A stretch of 64,000 nucleotides of DNA from JBDIVL01 sp039794405 (lineage in GTDB: Bacteria > Planctomycetota > Brocadiia > Brocadiales > Brocadiaceae): positions 37,925-101,924 of the forward strand of contig JBDIVL010000009.1 in assembly GCA_039794405.1 (NCBI GenBank), read 5' to 3'. The notes under the pieces are model-generated. The model searched no databases, was not told the origin of the DNA, and saw only the letters and a list, made by a program, of their open reading frames with translations. Position 1 is the first letter of the stretch; the number at the start of each line of letters is the position of its first letter. This document shows, in pieces, positions 15,133 through 24,370 of the stretch. The position numbers and the translations under genes were made by a program.

Positions 15133-17322
15133 CTATTTTATACTCCTCATTACAGCTGCTGTACTCCGGGAATGGGTTATATCTTGTGCATAACCGCCCA
15201 GGTTAAGGTCCCGAGGACTTTCTGCTGTTAACGCATCCCAATCACTTTCCTGTATTGGCAGCGAGAGGTAAGGATATTCTTGTACAATGTTTAAATACTT
15301 CCGATACAGTCCAACAAGGGTCTTTACGAACGGGTCTTCATAATATTGTGCTTCAATCCTCAATACCCCTATGCCTGTTCGGACAAAGGTGCCAAGATAC
15401 GGTAATACGCAAATATCTCTTGCAAGCAGGATATGATTGCGGCAGTACTGATCTATTTCAATGGGCCGTATTTCTCCCCGTTCATCTTTCAGTGCATATC
15501 CCATGTATTGGCATACCTGCCTGCAATGTTCCTTTTTATGTGATTTGGAGGTTATCATGGCAGGAATGCAATGTTCCAATATCATACTACATACAGACCC
15601 GTGGACAATGCACTCTACCGGCAGTAATGCCTCACGGGATAATTGTTTTACGTGTTTATAGGAACATTCCAGGGAGGCTGTAACCCCGGAAGCACCGAGT
15701 TCCTTTAAAAACTTTAATGTCCTCACATTGAGGACATTTAACGAATATTCTCCCAAAACTTTCAAACCAAATTCTATTGCAAGGCGCATGACACCCAGGT
15801 TATGAACCAATACGAAGTCAACACCGAGGGAGGCTGCCTGTTCAAATAACCATAGTACATTGGACATTTCTTGTTGAGTAGTTATACGGGGTGTGCCAAT
15901 TCCTAAGGTTTTGCCTGCATCACGAACCCTTTTGCATGCCTCTCGATAGGTTGATTTTGTCCAGAATTGTTTTTTCAAAGGTGAAACTTCACTATGGATA
16001 TAGATACGGTCTGCACCTTCATCAAGTGCTGCTTTTAACCCGCTCATCGAAGCAACTTTCACGGATAGCAGCGGGTAGGCTTCATTTCTCCGGTTTATTT
16101 CTGAATTACGAAAGGATGATGCTACTGCCTCAGCAGTTTCATTACAAAACATCTTTTCATTCTTGCCCCTGCCACATTCATGAAGAGGGGGGATATCTCT
16201 TTCCCTCTTATATCCCCTCCCCAGGCGGGAGGATGCCAAAGGGAGGGAGATTTTTGTTTCAACCTGATACCATGTATTTGCGGCAGCTTCTTCAAAAGGA
16301 TTATGGTAGATATCTTCTTTTATCAGGGAGGTCTCTTTTGCGGCGCGGCTTAAGAAGAGGGGCTCCCGGCTGCCAGATATATCAATCAGAGAAGCTGATC
16401 CCGGTGAAAACGCCATTGACGTTGTAAACTCACGCACCCGGTGGTTATATAATTGTTCATATTCAATTGAATTTACAGAATAAGCAAGGGGGTTTTCAAA
16501 ATAGACATCGATTGCTTTTCGATAGATACCGACTACTGTCTGCAGGAAATCGGCATGTCTCATACGTCCTTCAATTTTTAATGAACAAACTTTAGCATGG
16601 ACGAGGTCTGGAATATGTCTCAGGAGGCACATATCTTTCATAGCCAATAAATACCCTGAGGGCAGATTTCCTATAGGCTGCCCTGAATTACTCTCTATGA
16701 GTGAATAGTGCCAGCGGCACGGTTTCATACACTCACCCCTGTTTGCGCTTTTGCCAAAGAGCACACCGCTCGCATAGCACTGCCCGCTTTGGCAAATACA
16801 AAGATCTCCATGAACAAAATACTCGACTTCAATCCCCGCTTTTTCTTGAATCTCTTTTACTTGTGCCAGAGAAATGTCCCGCGAGGTGACGATACGGCTT
16901 ACTCCCAGATCTTTCATCATTGATGCAGATTCAATATTATGAATGTTCATCATCGTGCTGATATGAACAGGTGTTTGAATCATCATTTGCCTGATTGAGT
17001 GTAAGACACCGAGATCCTGAACGATAATGGCATCTACCTCGATTTCTTGTAAATATTGAAGAAAATGGTCCATGTCGTTCAGCTCATCGCCACAAAGCAG
17101 ATTGTTTACCACGACATAAAGTTTTACCTTCCTCTCATGGGCATACCGTACAGCCTCTGCGATTTGTTCGTCTGTAAAGTGAAAATCTGACCTGTGAAGC
17201 CGCATATTGAAGCGTTTACCACCGATGTATACGGCATCGGCGCCGGCCTCTATTACGGCAGTTAATGCATCCCAGCGTCCCGCAGGTGCAAGTAATTCAA
17301 TTTTCTTTTCTGATAATTTCAT
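15133..17322 (-). CDS. Double-domain U32 family protein with two putative Fe-S sites
   Basis: 729 residues made of two U32 'peptidase' domains (about 8-330 and 418-715), each starting with a beta/alpha-barrel pattern (LLAPAGRWDALTAVIEAGAD; VKVASMSGLKAALDEGAD). Domain 1 has Cys175, 182, 198 and 232; domain 2 has Cys578, 585, 600 and 638. Each set matches the spacing of the four [4Fe-4S] cysteines of UbiU/UbiV. 'SLKIEGRM' is also conserved. Known relatives with such clusters act in O2-independent hydroxylation (ubiquinone, 23S rRNA), not proteolysis. The ~40-residue linker (around 16155-16260) is low-complexity and palindrome-derived. It follows the PaaK-like gene after 14 bases. Confidence 0.85.
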   Translation of the reverse strand: MKLSEKKIELLAPAGRWDALTAVIEAGADAVYIGGKRFNMRLHRSDFHFTDEQIAEAVRYAHERKVKLYVVVNNLLCGDELNDMDHFLQYLQEIEVDAIIVQDLGVLHSIRQMMIQTPVHISTMMNIHNIESASMMKDLGVSRIVTSRDISLAQVKEIQEKAGIEVEYFVHGDLCICQSGQCYASGVLFGKSANRGECMKPCRWHYSLIESNSGQPIGNLPSGYLLAMKDMCLLRHIPDLVHAKVCSLKIEGRMRHADFLQTVVGIYRKAIDVYFENPLAYSVNSIEYEQLYNHRVREFTTSMAFSPGSASLIDISGSREPLFLSRAAKETSLIKEDIYHNPFEEAAANTWYQVETKISLPLASSRLGRGYKRERDIPPLHECGRGKNEKMFCNETAEAVASSFRNSEINRRNEAYPLLSVKVASMSGLKAALDEGADRIYIHSEVSPLKKQFWTKSTYREACKRVRDAGKTLGIGTPRITTQQEMSNVLWLFEQAASLGVDFVLVHNLGVMRLAIEFGLKVLGEYSLNVLNVRTLKFLKELGASGVTASLECSYKHVKQLSREALLPVECIVHGSVCSMILEHCIPAMITSKSHKKEHCRQVCQYMGYALKDERGEIRPIEIDQYCRNHILLARDICVLPYLGTFVRTGIGVLRIEAQYYEDPFVKTLVGLYRKYLNIVQEYPYLSLPIQESDWDALTAESPRDLNLGGYAQDITHSRSTAAVMRSIK

Positions 17323-17336
17323 AGTTTTTCCTTATT

Positions 17337-18587
17337 TTAATAAACACCCGGTCTTACTCTTTCTCCTAATTCCGGTAATAACGATGGATTCCTGATGCCA
17401 TCCTGGTATACACCAAGTAATTGAGTTTTTTCTGTTGGTGCAATCCGGATAGCCTCGTCCCTTTCAAACATATTTGGAATAAAGAAGGACTCGTCGAACC
17501 GGTGACATACAACTTGTCCTTTTTCCCCATATTCAACGATCTGTGAAAGACGATGTTTGACGGGCTGGATGCCGTCTTTTGCCGAAATGACCTGCAGCAA
17601 CAAACGAGGCCCCGGGGGATAGTAATCCAGATCAAAATCCGAAGATTCAACAATTTCCATACAGAGGCCGAACAAGGTGTTCCCATAGCCGGAAATATGA
17701 GTGGCGTTAGGGAAATGCTCTGTTTTAAACCTCTTCAGCTGTTCTTTTTCAAGGGCAATTCCGCCGTAATGAATTCCCAGGATTTGCATTCTTTGTTCTC
17801 TGTTCATCTCCTCTGCCAGTTTCATGAGGAGGGGTGGTGTCGAGAAAATTACCTCAATATGCTGCCGTTTTACTAAATCCAGCGCCTGTTCAATAATGTG
17901 GCTGATATATCTTTTGTACCCAAGAGAATCAGGCTTAAGCTTTTTTATCCAACGTGGGTCCATGTCAATGGAAAATGGATCCATACTACCCATACTCCTT
18001 GCTACGGGACCGACAGCCTTGCCAATAATGTGAGGGCCACCCGGGCCTACCCACAGCCAATTCGCACTTCTGGGGAAATTCCTGTGTACGGCAACATACC
18101 GGAACCACTCAACGAAGGTGATATGGAATTCATTTTTCAGATAAGCCGTGACCTTGGGAAGCCCTGTTGTCCCTGCAGTTTCTCCTAATATCAGATCCTC
18201 TTTGTTCTCCAGGTACATTTTCGGAATAAAGTATTCTATTGGATATTGCCGAAGGTCTTCTTCCTCCATTGGTCCCAGGAGAGAGAGGTCATCCGGAGAA
18301 GATATATCTCTCCTTGCATTGATTCCTAACCTCTTTTCTTTTTGGAGCCAGTATCGTGCACCAAAAACCGGATCAAAATGGATTGATATTATATGCTGCA
18401 GCCACGCATCAACAGACATGCCGTACCACCTGGCATTATGAAGATTTGGCAAAGCTGGATAGCGGTCTAATGTGGTGTACTCATGCGCCGTGAAAAGATT
18501 ACTGTCTATTGTAGTACTGTAGTTATTGTTTTTTATGCAGGTATGTCTCATAAAGTTCACGAAATATAAGAGATTCTCCAGTCTCAA
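17337..18587 (-). CDS. PaaK/CapK-like adenylate-forming enzyme
   Basis: 416 residues. The ANL-family phosphate-binding loop is GETAGTTGLPK (135-145); the adenine/substrate motif is 'ISGYGNTLFGLC' and the hinge region includes 'FERDEAIRI'. This places it with phenylacetate-CoA ligase, coenzyme F390 synthetase and LuxE-like proteins, which activate carboxylates as acyl-adenylates. The start is a TTG overlapping the TGA of the exporter gene (TTGA), a strong sign of coupling; a later ATG at 18551 is possible. Among MMPL, SCP2 and acyl-reductase genes, it probably activates a fatty or aromatic acid. Substrate unknown. Confidence 0.83.
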   Translation of the reverse strand: MRLENLLYFVNFMRHTCIKNNNYSTTIDSNLFTAHEYTTLDRYPALPNLHNARWYGMSVDAWLQHIISIHFDPVFGARYWLQKEKRLGINARRDISSPDDLSLLGPMEEEDLRQYPIEYFIPKMYLENKEDLILGETAGTTGLPKVTAYLKNEFHITFVEWFRYVAVHRNFPRSANWLWVGPGGPHIIGKAVGPVARSMGSMDPFSIDMDPRWIKKLKPDSLGYKRYISHIIEQALDLVKRQHIEVIFSTPPLLMKLAEEMNREQRMQILGIHYGGIALEKEQLKRFKTEHFPNATHISGYGNTLFGLCMEIVESSDFDLDYYPPGPRLLLQVISAKDGIQPVKHRLSQIVEYGEKGQVVCHRFDESFFIPNMFERDEAIRIAPTEKTQLLGVYQDGIRNPSLLPELGERVRPGVY

Positions 18588-20998
18588 AATTTTGGTTTAA
18601 AGAGCATCAAGCAGCTAGGCGATATGAACAAATCTGATAGAATAGCATTTACTAATGTAACACTGGTTAGTATGCCGAAATACTGTATGGGCTTAAAGCT
18701 TGAGAAGGAAAAGACGATAAACCCACATGCGGCTGACAAAGAAGTAAACAGAGCCGTTTTACCTACTCCTTGTAGTGTCCTTTGTATCGCTTCTGTATAA
18801 TCTCCGTCAACAGACAACTCCTTTTTAAAGCGGTAAAATATATGAATCGTATTATCAACAGAAATCCCCAGGGCAATACTGGCGATCATAATAGTGGCCG
18901 CATCAAGTCTCATACCGTTAAAGCCCATCAATCCCAGTGTTATCGTAATTGGCAGCAGATTGGGAATAATACTGATAAGTCCGATCTTTACCGATCTTAA
19001 GGCGATTGCAGTTGAAAGAAATGTTAGCAAAAAGGCTAGAGAAAACGACCATATCTCGCTCCAAAGGATATTTTCCTGAACGTTAATCAAAAGCGGGACA
19101 ATTCCCGTAATGTGCCATGATAAGACGGTTGTGTTGAGATGTTTGCGAATATATTCTTTTATTGACCTTATAATTGTTTGATAACGGTTTGATCCTACCT
19201 GTTTCATGCGTACCGATACCCTCGCATTGGTATGGTCTTTTGTATACAGACAATCAATATGTTTATTACCGTAGAGAGAAGCCAATTTCACATAATCCAT
19301 GGCTTCATTCTCGGTGGCTGGGATAGAGGAATATGGTGTCCTGTTGCCTTTCATGCCCTGATGGAGGTTCTGGATATAGTTTGCTGCCGAGACCGAGGTG
19401 GTTACCTCAGGTATACCATGAAGATATCTTTGAAGGGAAATTATATTATTCAATATATCCGGCTGAAATACGCTGATGCCGTTTGTTGTTTCAGCAACGA
19501 TCTCAACGGGCAATAATCCCATGAGGTTCCTCTCGATATAATGATTATCTTTTGCTATTTGGCTGTTTTTTTGAAAAGAGGCCATAATATCGGATTCTAT
19601 CTGGATTTTTGAGATACCCCATGAGGAGATTATTCCCGCAACAAATCCGGATACAAGGATGAGGTTCTTGTATTTTATGACAAAACGGCTCAGCCAGAAA
19701 AGGCAGGCATCAAAACCTTGTTCTTTGCCCCATCTTTTCTTGAAATTATTATTTTTAAATACTACATTACTTTCTTCTTTTTTATTTAAAGTTTTTCCAG
19801 AATAAATCGACATCTGGAACGGTATAAAAGAAAGGAGTACAGGGATAAGTATCATGCTGATAATAAAGGTAAGCGCTGCGCAGACACTCATAAATAAACC
19901 TGTAGTAAAAACAGGAGGGATGCTACTGGTGGCTAGTGAAATGAATCCAATTATTGTTGTAATGGTAGTCATAAGAATGGGTATGCCGATGTGCTGTACC
20001 GTACGGCAGATGGCATCTTCATTATTGAGAGAGAAATTGCGCTCCTCGTAGTAGTGATTCATAAAATGGATTGAGGTAGAAAGGGAGATAATGAAGGTAA
20101 GAGGAAGCAGCATGTTTGAAATCATGTTCATCATCTGTCCGCAGATTACGAAACAGCCGGTAATCCATATGATACAAACTCCAACTACCGAGACAGGAAT
20201 AAGTACCCCGGCTATCTTTCTGTACAAACATCCCAGCACAATTATTGATATTATGAACATGCACGGTGTAAACCAGGCCATATCTTGTTTTGACATACGG
20301 TCAAGTTCAGCATTAACTACAGAAGGCCCTGCCAGATGATATCTGCCTCTTCTCATGGTATTCGTGTCAGTTGCAGCGATCTCATTGAGAACCTTTCTGA
20401 CCTCTGACACCAATCGTTTCCTTGACTCCGGGCCTATGCACTTCACCGTTGCTAGAATGGCTGTGGTCTTGCCATTTTTTGAAATAATGGTATCTTGATA
20501 CACCGGATCGGTAAGTGTTTGCCTTTTAAAAACGTTCATAAGAGGTCGCTTTTGATTTGATCGGACTGCCTCCCGAAAAGGGGGAGAGACAATTTTGTGT
20601 TTGAATGCATCGGCTAACGATACTACACCAACGATACCATCAATCCTTTTCAACTTTTCTGCTAGCGTGTTGATCTGCTGGATACGGTCTTTTGTAAATA
20701 GATTGGCTGCGCTGAAGGCAATGACCAAAAATTCCTCATCTCCAAATTTTTTTAAGAAGGCCCTGTAATAGTTCAGATCGTTATCGTGTTTCGAAAGCCA
20801 GATTTCTATGGAATTGTCGGTTCTCATTTTCCTGGCATAGTATCCCCCAAAAACCGTTACGATGGTTATGCATGTCAAAATGAGTATTTTATATTTGAGG
20901 AGAATTCGAATATAATTTTTCAAGATTAAAACCCTTAAGCCGCAGTAAGAAGAATCATGTGCTGCCAACGGAAAAAAAGCAAATAGCCATATTAACAT
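18584..20998 (-). CDS. MMPL/RND family lipid exporter
   Basis: 804 residues with about 12 membrane helices in two halves, each with a large periplasmic loop after helix 1 (helices near 40, 240-400, then 455 and 650-800). 'GISVDNTIHIFYRFKKE' in the second half and 'ISLSTSIHFMNHYYEE' in the first are the proton-relay helix-4 motifs of the MMPL/HpnN-like branch of RND proteins, where substrates are lipids such as hopanoids or mycolates. The start may instead be the TTG at 20923 (LKNYIRILL), since the first 25 residues look foreign to the family. It overlaps the PaaK-like gene by four bases. Confidence 0.88.
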   Translation of the reverse strand: MLIWLFAFFPLAAHDSSYCGLRVLILKNYIRILLKYKILILTCITIVTVFGGYYARKMRTDNSIEIWLSKHDNDLNYYRAFLKKFGDEEFLVIAFSAANLFTKDRIQQINTLAEKLKRIDGIVGVVSLADAFKHKIVSPPFREAVRSNQKRPLMNVFKRQTLTDPVYQDTIISKNGKTTAILATVKCIGPESRKRLVSEVRKVLNEIAATDTNTMRRGRYHLAGPSVVNAELDRMSKQDMAWFTPCMFIISIIVLGCLYRKIAGVLIPVSVVGVCIIWITGCFVICGQMMNMISNMLLPLTFIISLSTSIHFMNHYYEERNFSLNNEDAICRTVQHIGIPILMTTITTIIGFISLATSSIPPVFTTGLFMSVCAALTFIISMILIPVLLSFIPFQMSIYSGKTLNKKEESNVVFKNNNFKKRWGKEQGFDACLFWLSRFVIKYKNLILVSGFVAGIISSWGISKIQIESDIMASFQKNSQIAKDNHYIERNLMGLLPVEIVAETTNGISVFQPDILNNIISLQRYLHGIPEVTTSVSAANYIQNLHQGMKGNRTPYSSIPATENEAMDYVKLASLYGNKHIDCLYTKDHTNARVSVRMKQVGSNRYQTIIRSIKEYIRKHLNTTVLSWHITGIVPLLINVQENILWSEIWSFSLAFLLTFLSTAIALRSVKIGLISIIPNLLPITITLGLMGFNGMRLDAATIMIASIALGISVDNTIHIFYRFKKELSVDGDYTEAIQRTLQGVGKTALFTSLSAACGFIVFSFSSFKPIQYFGILTSVTLVNAILSDLFISPSCLMLFKPKF

Positions 20999-21117
20999 AG
21001 ATTAAATTAAGCATCCGGCCACTTTTTATAACATCTATGTAGGGATGAACCTTGTGTTCGCCCAAACGGGAAATAGACAGAAACGTTTTGAATCGTGCAA
21101 GGCAAGGGAGAACACAT

Positions 21118-21171
21118 GTAGGGGCGGGTTTAAAATCTGCCCCTACAACAGGATATTGAAATTCCTGTACG
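21118..21171 (-). repeat. Modular hairpin element, inverted copy
   Basis: On the minus strand CGTACAGGAATTTCAA (21156-21171) is followed by an imperfect 29-base palindrome, GTAGGGGC ... GCCCCTAC (21118-21146). The palindrome is almost the one at 36204-36232. A short ORF running through it (VVGADFKPAPT...) is an artefact of the repeat. Confidence 0.65.
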
Positions 21172-21195
21172 ATTGAATCATTCATTGGTAACAGT

Positions 21196-21786
21196 TTACT
21201 GTGTGGAAGTCTTATCCTGAATCTCAGTAGTTGCTGTGTATATATAATCTTGAGTAGCTGTACTATTGCCGTCTGCCTCGCTTCCCGCTGCGTAAAATGT
21301 TACCGTACCTGAGGTATCTTTCGATGGTTTCCATTTGAACAGCCAGCTCTTCTTTTTCATACCCTTAAAAGTATGCTCTATATACTTTCCTTTGTCTGAT
21401 TTCTCAAGTTCCCGGTAGTCATTTGGTAAGATAACCTGAGTAGTGTTCCCAATTTTTTTAAACGTCCCGACCCTGTTACCGTCACCATCAAGCGCTGTCA
21501 TTTGGAAACCATGCGATTTCCCGCTGGTATTGCTGAAAGAAACCTTTATTTTTACATCTTTACCAGGGGTATATAGAGTTGGCGAGGTAATTGAGAATTT
21601 TGCATTTCCCGAATTGACGGTAAAAGTATCATGGCAATCATCCGTGTCGCACGTGCCGTTATCATTTGGTGCGCCTGTTCGATAGGCAGGCGGACCGCTG
21701 GACCATGCAAGTACGGTATTCGTAAGCAGACAATACAGGATAATATTTGGTACAAAACAAAAAGTAATTTTCCTCAAAGTTTTCAT
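21196..21786 (-). CDS. Exported haem-motif protein, choice-of-anchor V-like domain
   Basis: 196 residues with a signal peptide (about 1-27, ending near VLAWS). 'SSGPPAYRTGAPNDNGTC' followed by a CX4CH haem-like site (CDTDDCH) and 'YTPGKDVKIKVSFSN ... HGFQMTALD' is the pattern of the choice-of-anchor V/reelin-like domain. In that domain the motif normally contains CX2CH; here it is CX4CH. It is probably a small periplasmic or surface monohaem protein with a beta-sandwich. It is preceded upstream on the same strand by another single-haem-motif protein. Confidence 0.75.
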   Translation of the reverse strand: MKTLRKITFCFVPNIILYCLLTNTVLAWSSGPPAYRTGAPNDNGTCDTDDCHDTFTVNSGNAKFSITSPTLYTPGKDVKIKVSFSNTSGKSHGFQMTALDGDGNRVGTFKKIGNTTQVILPNDYRELEKSDKGKYIEHTFKGMKKKSWLFKWKPSKDTSGTVTFYAAGSEADGNSTATQDYIYTATTEIQDKTSTQ

Positions 21787-21824
21787 GAAATCGCTCCTGC
21801 CTTATAAAGTTCTTGACGTTTGGA

Positions 21825-21926
21825 ATTTCAAACTGGGTGGCACTGACAAACTTTGTTTGTCAGTGTTTTCTATTCCATATCCATGTATGTACTCAAACAA
21901 GCACGGACAAACCAGTTTGTCCGTGC
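21825..21926. repeat. Paired hairpins related to the modular element
   Basis: A degenerate box (TTTGGAATTTCAAAC) is followed by CACTGACAAAC/GTTTGTCAGTG (21841-21865, 11-bp stem) and then GCACGGACAAAC/GTTTGTCCGTGC (21901-21926, 12-bp stem). The second matches the imperfect hairpin at 5017-5046. They lie between two exported-protein genes. Confidence 0.65.
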
Positions 21927-22044
21927 CACCCGATCTCAATGGTATCGCAATACCTTAAATTCCCCTCCTCTAACTTGTGGGTAAAGATGAGGGCAATGCC
22001 CACCCTACATGAGTTAAGAAAAAAGTGCAGTTACAAAAAATCTG

Positions 22045-22617
22045 TTATTTCCCATGGCAGTACGTACAGCTTTCCTGTCGGATAACAATTTTCTGGGCTG
22101 TCAGACCGCTTTTCCCGGTTTTTACATACACATCCACACTGACTCCTGAACGAAATTTATCAAAAGGTATTGATCTGCTACTCATGGTAATGCCAGAAAT
22201 GCTCCCTGCATCTATATCCTGTCCACCAATACGGAACGTTTTTTTAGAAGTACTTACATTTTTTGTTTTTCCAGTAATCATACCATCGTAATCCTTTAAC
22301 TTTACCGGGTCTTTAATCCTTTTTGCCATAAAAGGACGAGAACGCCTGGCGTTGCCTTCAATTTTCACAATATCACCTTCCTCAATATCGGTCAGTGTTG
22401 CGTTATCTACTCCCTTCTTCCTTATTTTTGAATTACTCGCATCAATCTCCACGAGATCTTTTAATATCATGAGCGAGCTGCTGGCATCATCGATGCTGCT
22501 TACCTTTCCTATAATGATCTCCTTTGCAAAAATATCTGCCGGGAAGGCAACTCCCGCTATAAATGTACCTATAATCAATGACCATGCTATAAAATGTTTC
22601 TTTCCACGTTTAAACAT
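22045..22617 (-). CDS. Exported DUF5666-like protein with C-terminal CXXCH
   Basis: 190 residues with a signal peptide (about 1-31, ...GVAFPADIFA). Two OB-like repeats follow: 'IIIGKVSSIDDASSSLMI' with 'DIEEGDIVKIEG', then 'GMITGKTKNVSTSKKTFRI', the DUF5666 style. The very C-terminus is 'RQESCTYCHGK', a complete CXXCH haem-attachment motif four residues from the end, which is unusual. It may be a monohaem protein or the site may bind metal. The ATG has GGAG upstream. A frameshifted fragment of a paralogue lies at 29471-29561. Confidence 0.7.
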   Translation of the reverse strand: MFKRGKKHFIAWSLIIGTFIAGVAFPADIFAKEIIIGKVSSIDDASSSLMILKDLVEIDASNSKIRKKGVDNATLTDIEEGDIVKIEGNARRSRPFMAKRIKDPVKLKDYDGMITGKTKNVSTSKKTFRIGGQDIDAGSISGITMSSRSIPFDKFRSGVSVDVYVKTGKSGLTAQKIVIRQESCTYCHGK

Positions 22618-22654
22618 GCAGCCTCCTGTTCTTTAAAGAAAATCTTTAGTAATA

Positions 22655-23020
22655 TTACAGATAATTAACAAGGATATTCATTTTTAACGCCAAGATAAGA
22701 TCGCCTTTTATATTAACCTTTCCCTGGAAAAACGCTTGTTGAGGTGTTATCTCACGTTTGATAATTGATAGAAACGTGGCGCTGTTCAGGACAAAGGTAC
22801 AAGTAGGTTTCTCATATATCTCCTTTGTGACCTCCTTTACGAGACCGTTCTCTATTACTACATCCCATATCCCATTTCCGTTATCTGATATCTCAAACTG
22901 GATAACGGCATTCAGAGTATGTAGTTTGGGAATAGGGGATTTGTTTACCCTATCCTTTAACAACCGGTTGAAGTAATCAGAATGGGTTATATTTTCCGGA
23001 ATTACCGGTCTTTCATCCAT
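22655..23020 (-). CDS. SCP2 sterol-carrier domain protein
   Basis: 121 residues, a stand-alone SCP2 fold: 'LNAVIQFEISDNGNGIWDVVIENGLV' (first strands) and 'TCTFVLNSATFLSIIKREITPQQAFFQGKVNIKGDLILALKM' (the helix-turn-strand lipid-binding half) are very typical. Such proteins carry lipids or, as UbiT, bind quinone precursors. There is no signal peptide, so it is cytoplasmic. It sits between the acyl-reductase-like SDR and the DUF5666 gene on the same strand, supporting a lipid-related pathway. A fragment like its last codons occurs at 30736-30765. Confidence 0.85.
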   Translation of the reverse strand: MDERPVIPENITHSDYFNRLLKDRVNKSPIPKLHTLNAVIQFEISDNGNGIWDVVIENGLVKEVTKEIYEKPTCTFVLNSATFLSIIKREITPQQAFFQGKVNIKGDLILALKMNILVNYL

Positions 23021-23182
23021 TTCCTCATAAACTCCTAATCGGAATTTGTTTGTATCTATACAATGGCATCATTTGCTTTTTGTTTCTTGTTTTATGGAGA
23101 ACCTTTAGCCAGGCAGGTAGGCATCATCTACCAAAAATTGAACAATCGGCATATAGCCTGATTTTTGCAGGCGATGCCCGCT

Positions 23183-24370
23183 CTACCCGGATGAGAAAGC
23201 AGCACAATGGCCGTGGTCTATTTTTCTCTTACCCCAATCCATATTCATTGCATATGCAATAAGATTGTTTACGGTATCCTGGGTGATAAGAGGGCATTCG
23301 ATCCCTGTGCCTCTGAGAAGATTTCCTGTGCCCGTTGAATCAAAATAAGGTTCTCCAAACATATACGGCCGGAAGGCCTCCGTTCCCCGCAGAAATAGCT
23401 TTTCATGCAGGGTATGAGGCAACATTTGAAATTCGCTCAAAGGCACTATTTTTACCTCGTGAATTCCGGCTGCTGTTTTCATCCATTCTGCAAGTTCGCC
23501 AAGTGTAGGTGGAGACGGATTTACGATGTGGAATGTATTATTTATACTTTTTTTCTGCACGGAGATTGCTACTATTGCACGCGCAACGTAATCTACAGGT
23601 ACGAGATTTAAAGTGCAGTATTTATCTCCCGGTACCCTCAAAGGTGTTCGATGATGAGTACCGTTTCTATTAACCAACCCTTTGTTTCTGGCTCTCATCT
23701 CATAATTTTTACAACGGCTCAAGCCCTTGGCAAAAACATAGATATTATCGTAATTTTTCGTAAAACCGGTCCTGAAATCCCCAACGATAATACTGGGACG
23801 ATAGATAGTTACGGGGGTATCATATTTTCTGGCAAAGTGACTTAATATTTTTTCTGCTTCATATTTTGACTTTTCATACGTATTGTTAAATGATTGTCCT
23901 TTTTCCAGCTCATACTCAAAAACAATTTCCCGCCTTGTTCCTGCCACGTAAGCAGTACTGACGTAATGAAGCCTCTTGGGTTTTTTTGACAGACAAAACC
24001 ATAATATGTGTTCAGTGCCATACACGTTAGTATTTACCAATGTATCATCTGAGGTATCGTTGAACTTTGTTGCAGCAGCACAGTGATACACGTCGTCAAC
24101 GGTATTTGCTAACCTCAGATATGTTTCTGTGTTGAGTCCCAGGCAAATCTCACAAATATCTCCCTCTATCACTTCGATACGATCTTTGAACGTGTCACCT
24201 GGAGTCCCGGACAGCATTGGAAATACCTCGGAGAGCCTTGCCATCCCCTGAGCATCTGCTTTCTTCCTCATAAGGAGTTTGAGATGGTAACCCATTTCGA
24301 GGAGTTCTCTTGCAAGGTAACTTCCTAAAAATCCTGTTGATCCCGTTATTAATATTGTTTTTTGTTTCAT
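23183..24370 (-). CDS. Extended SDR, thioester-reductase/fatty-acyl-reductase-like
   Basis: 395 residues. NAD(P)-binding GSTGFLG at residues 10-16, 'CAAATKFNDT', 'YVSTAYVAGT' and the catalytic YxxxK (Tyr165, Lys169) place it in the NAD_binding_4/male-sterility group, which contains fatty-acyl-CoA reductases and the reductase domains of carboxylic acid reductases and NRPSs. It would reduce an acyl-CoA or acyl-ACP thioester to aldehyde or alcohol. Its upstream region carries a 175-bp segment repeated upstream of the Asp-rich haem protein at 30.7 kb. The C-terminal tail after 'MDWGKRK' runs through palindromic DNA and may be decayed. Confidence 0.82.
   Translation of the reverse strand: MKQKTILITGSTGFLGSYLARELLEMGYHLKLLMRKKADAQGMARLSEVFPMLSGTPGDTFKDRIEVIEGDICEICLGLNTETYLRLANTVDDVYHCAAATKFNDTSDDTLVNTNVYGTEHILWFCLSKKPKRLHYVSTAYVAGTRREIVFEYELEKGQSFNNTYEKSKYEAEKILSHFARKYDTPVTIYRPSIIVGDFRTGFTKNYDNIYVFAKGLSRCKNYEMRARNKGLVNRNGTHHRTPLRVPGDKYCTLNLVPVDYVARAIVAISVQKKSINNTFHIVNPSPPTLGELAEWMKTAAGIHEVKIVPLSEFQMLPHTLHEKLFLRGTEAFRPYMFGEPYFDSTGTGNLLRGTGIECPLITQDTVNNLIAYAMNMDWGKRKIDHGHCAAFSSG

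Noticed and set aside
20955..21185. 76-residue ORF ahead of the MMPL gene
   Set aside because: Its core (VVGADFKPAPT) is a translation of the palindromic GTAGGGGC repeat.
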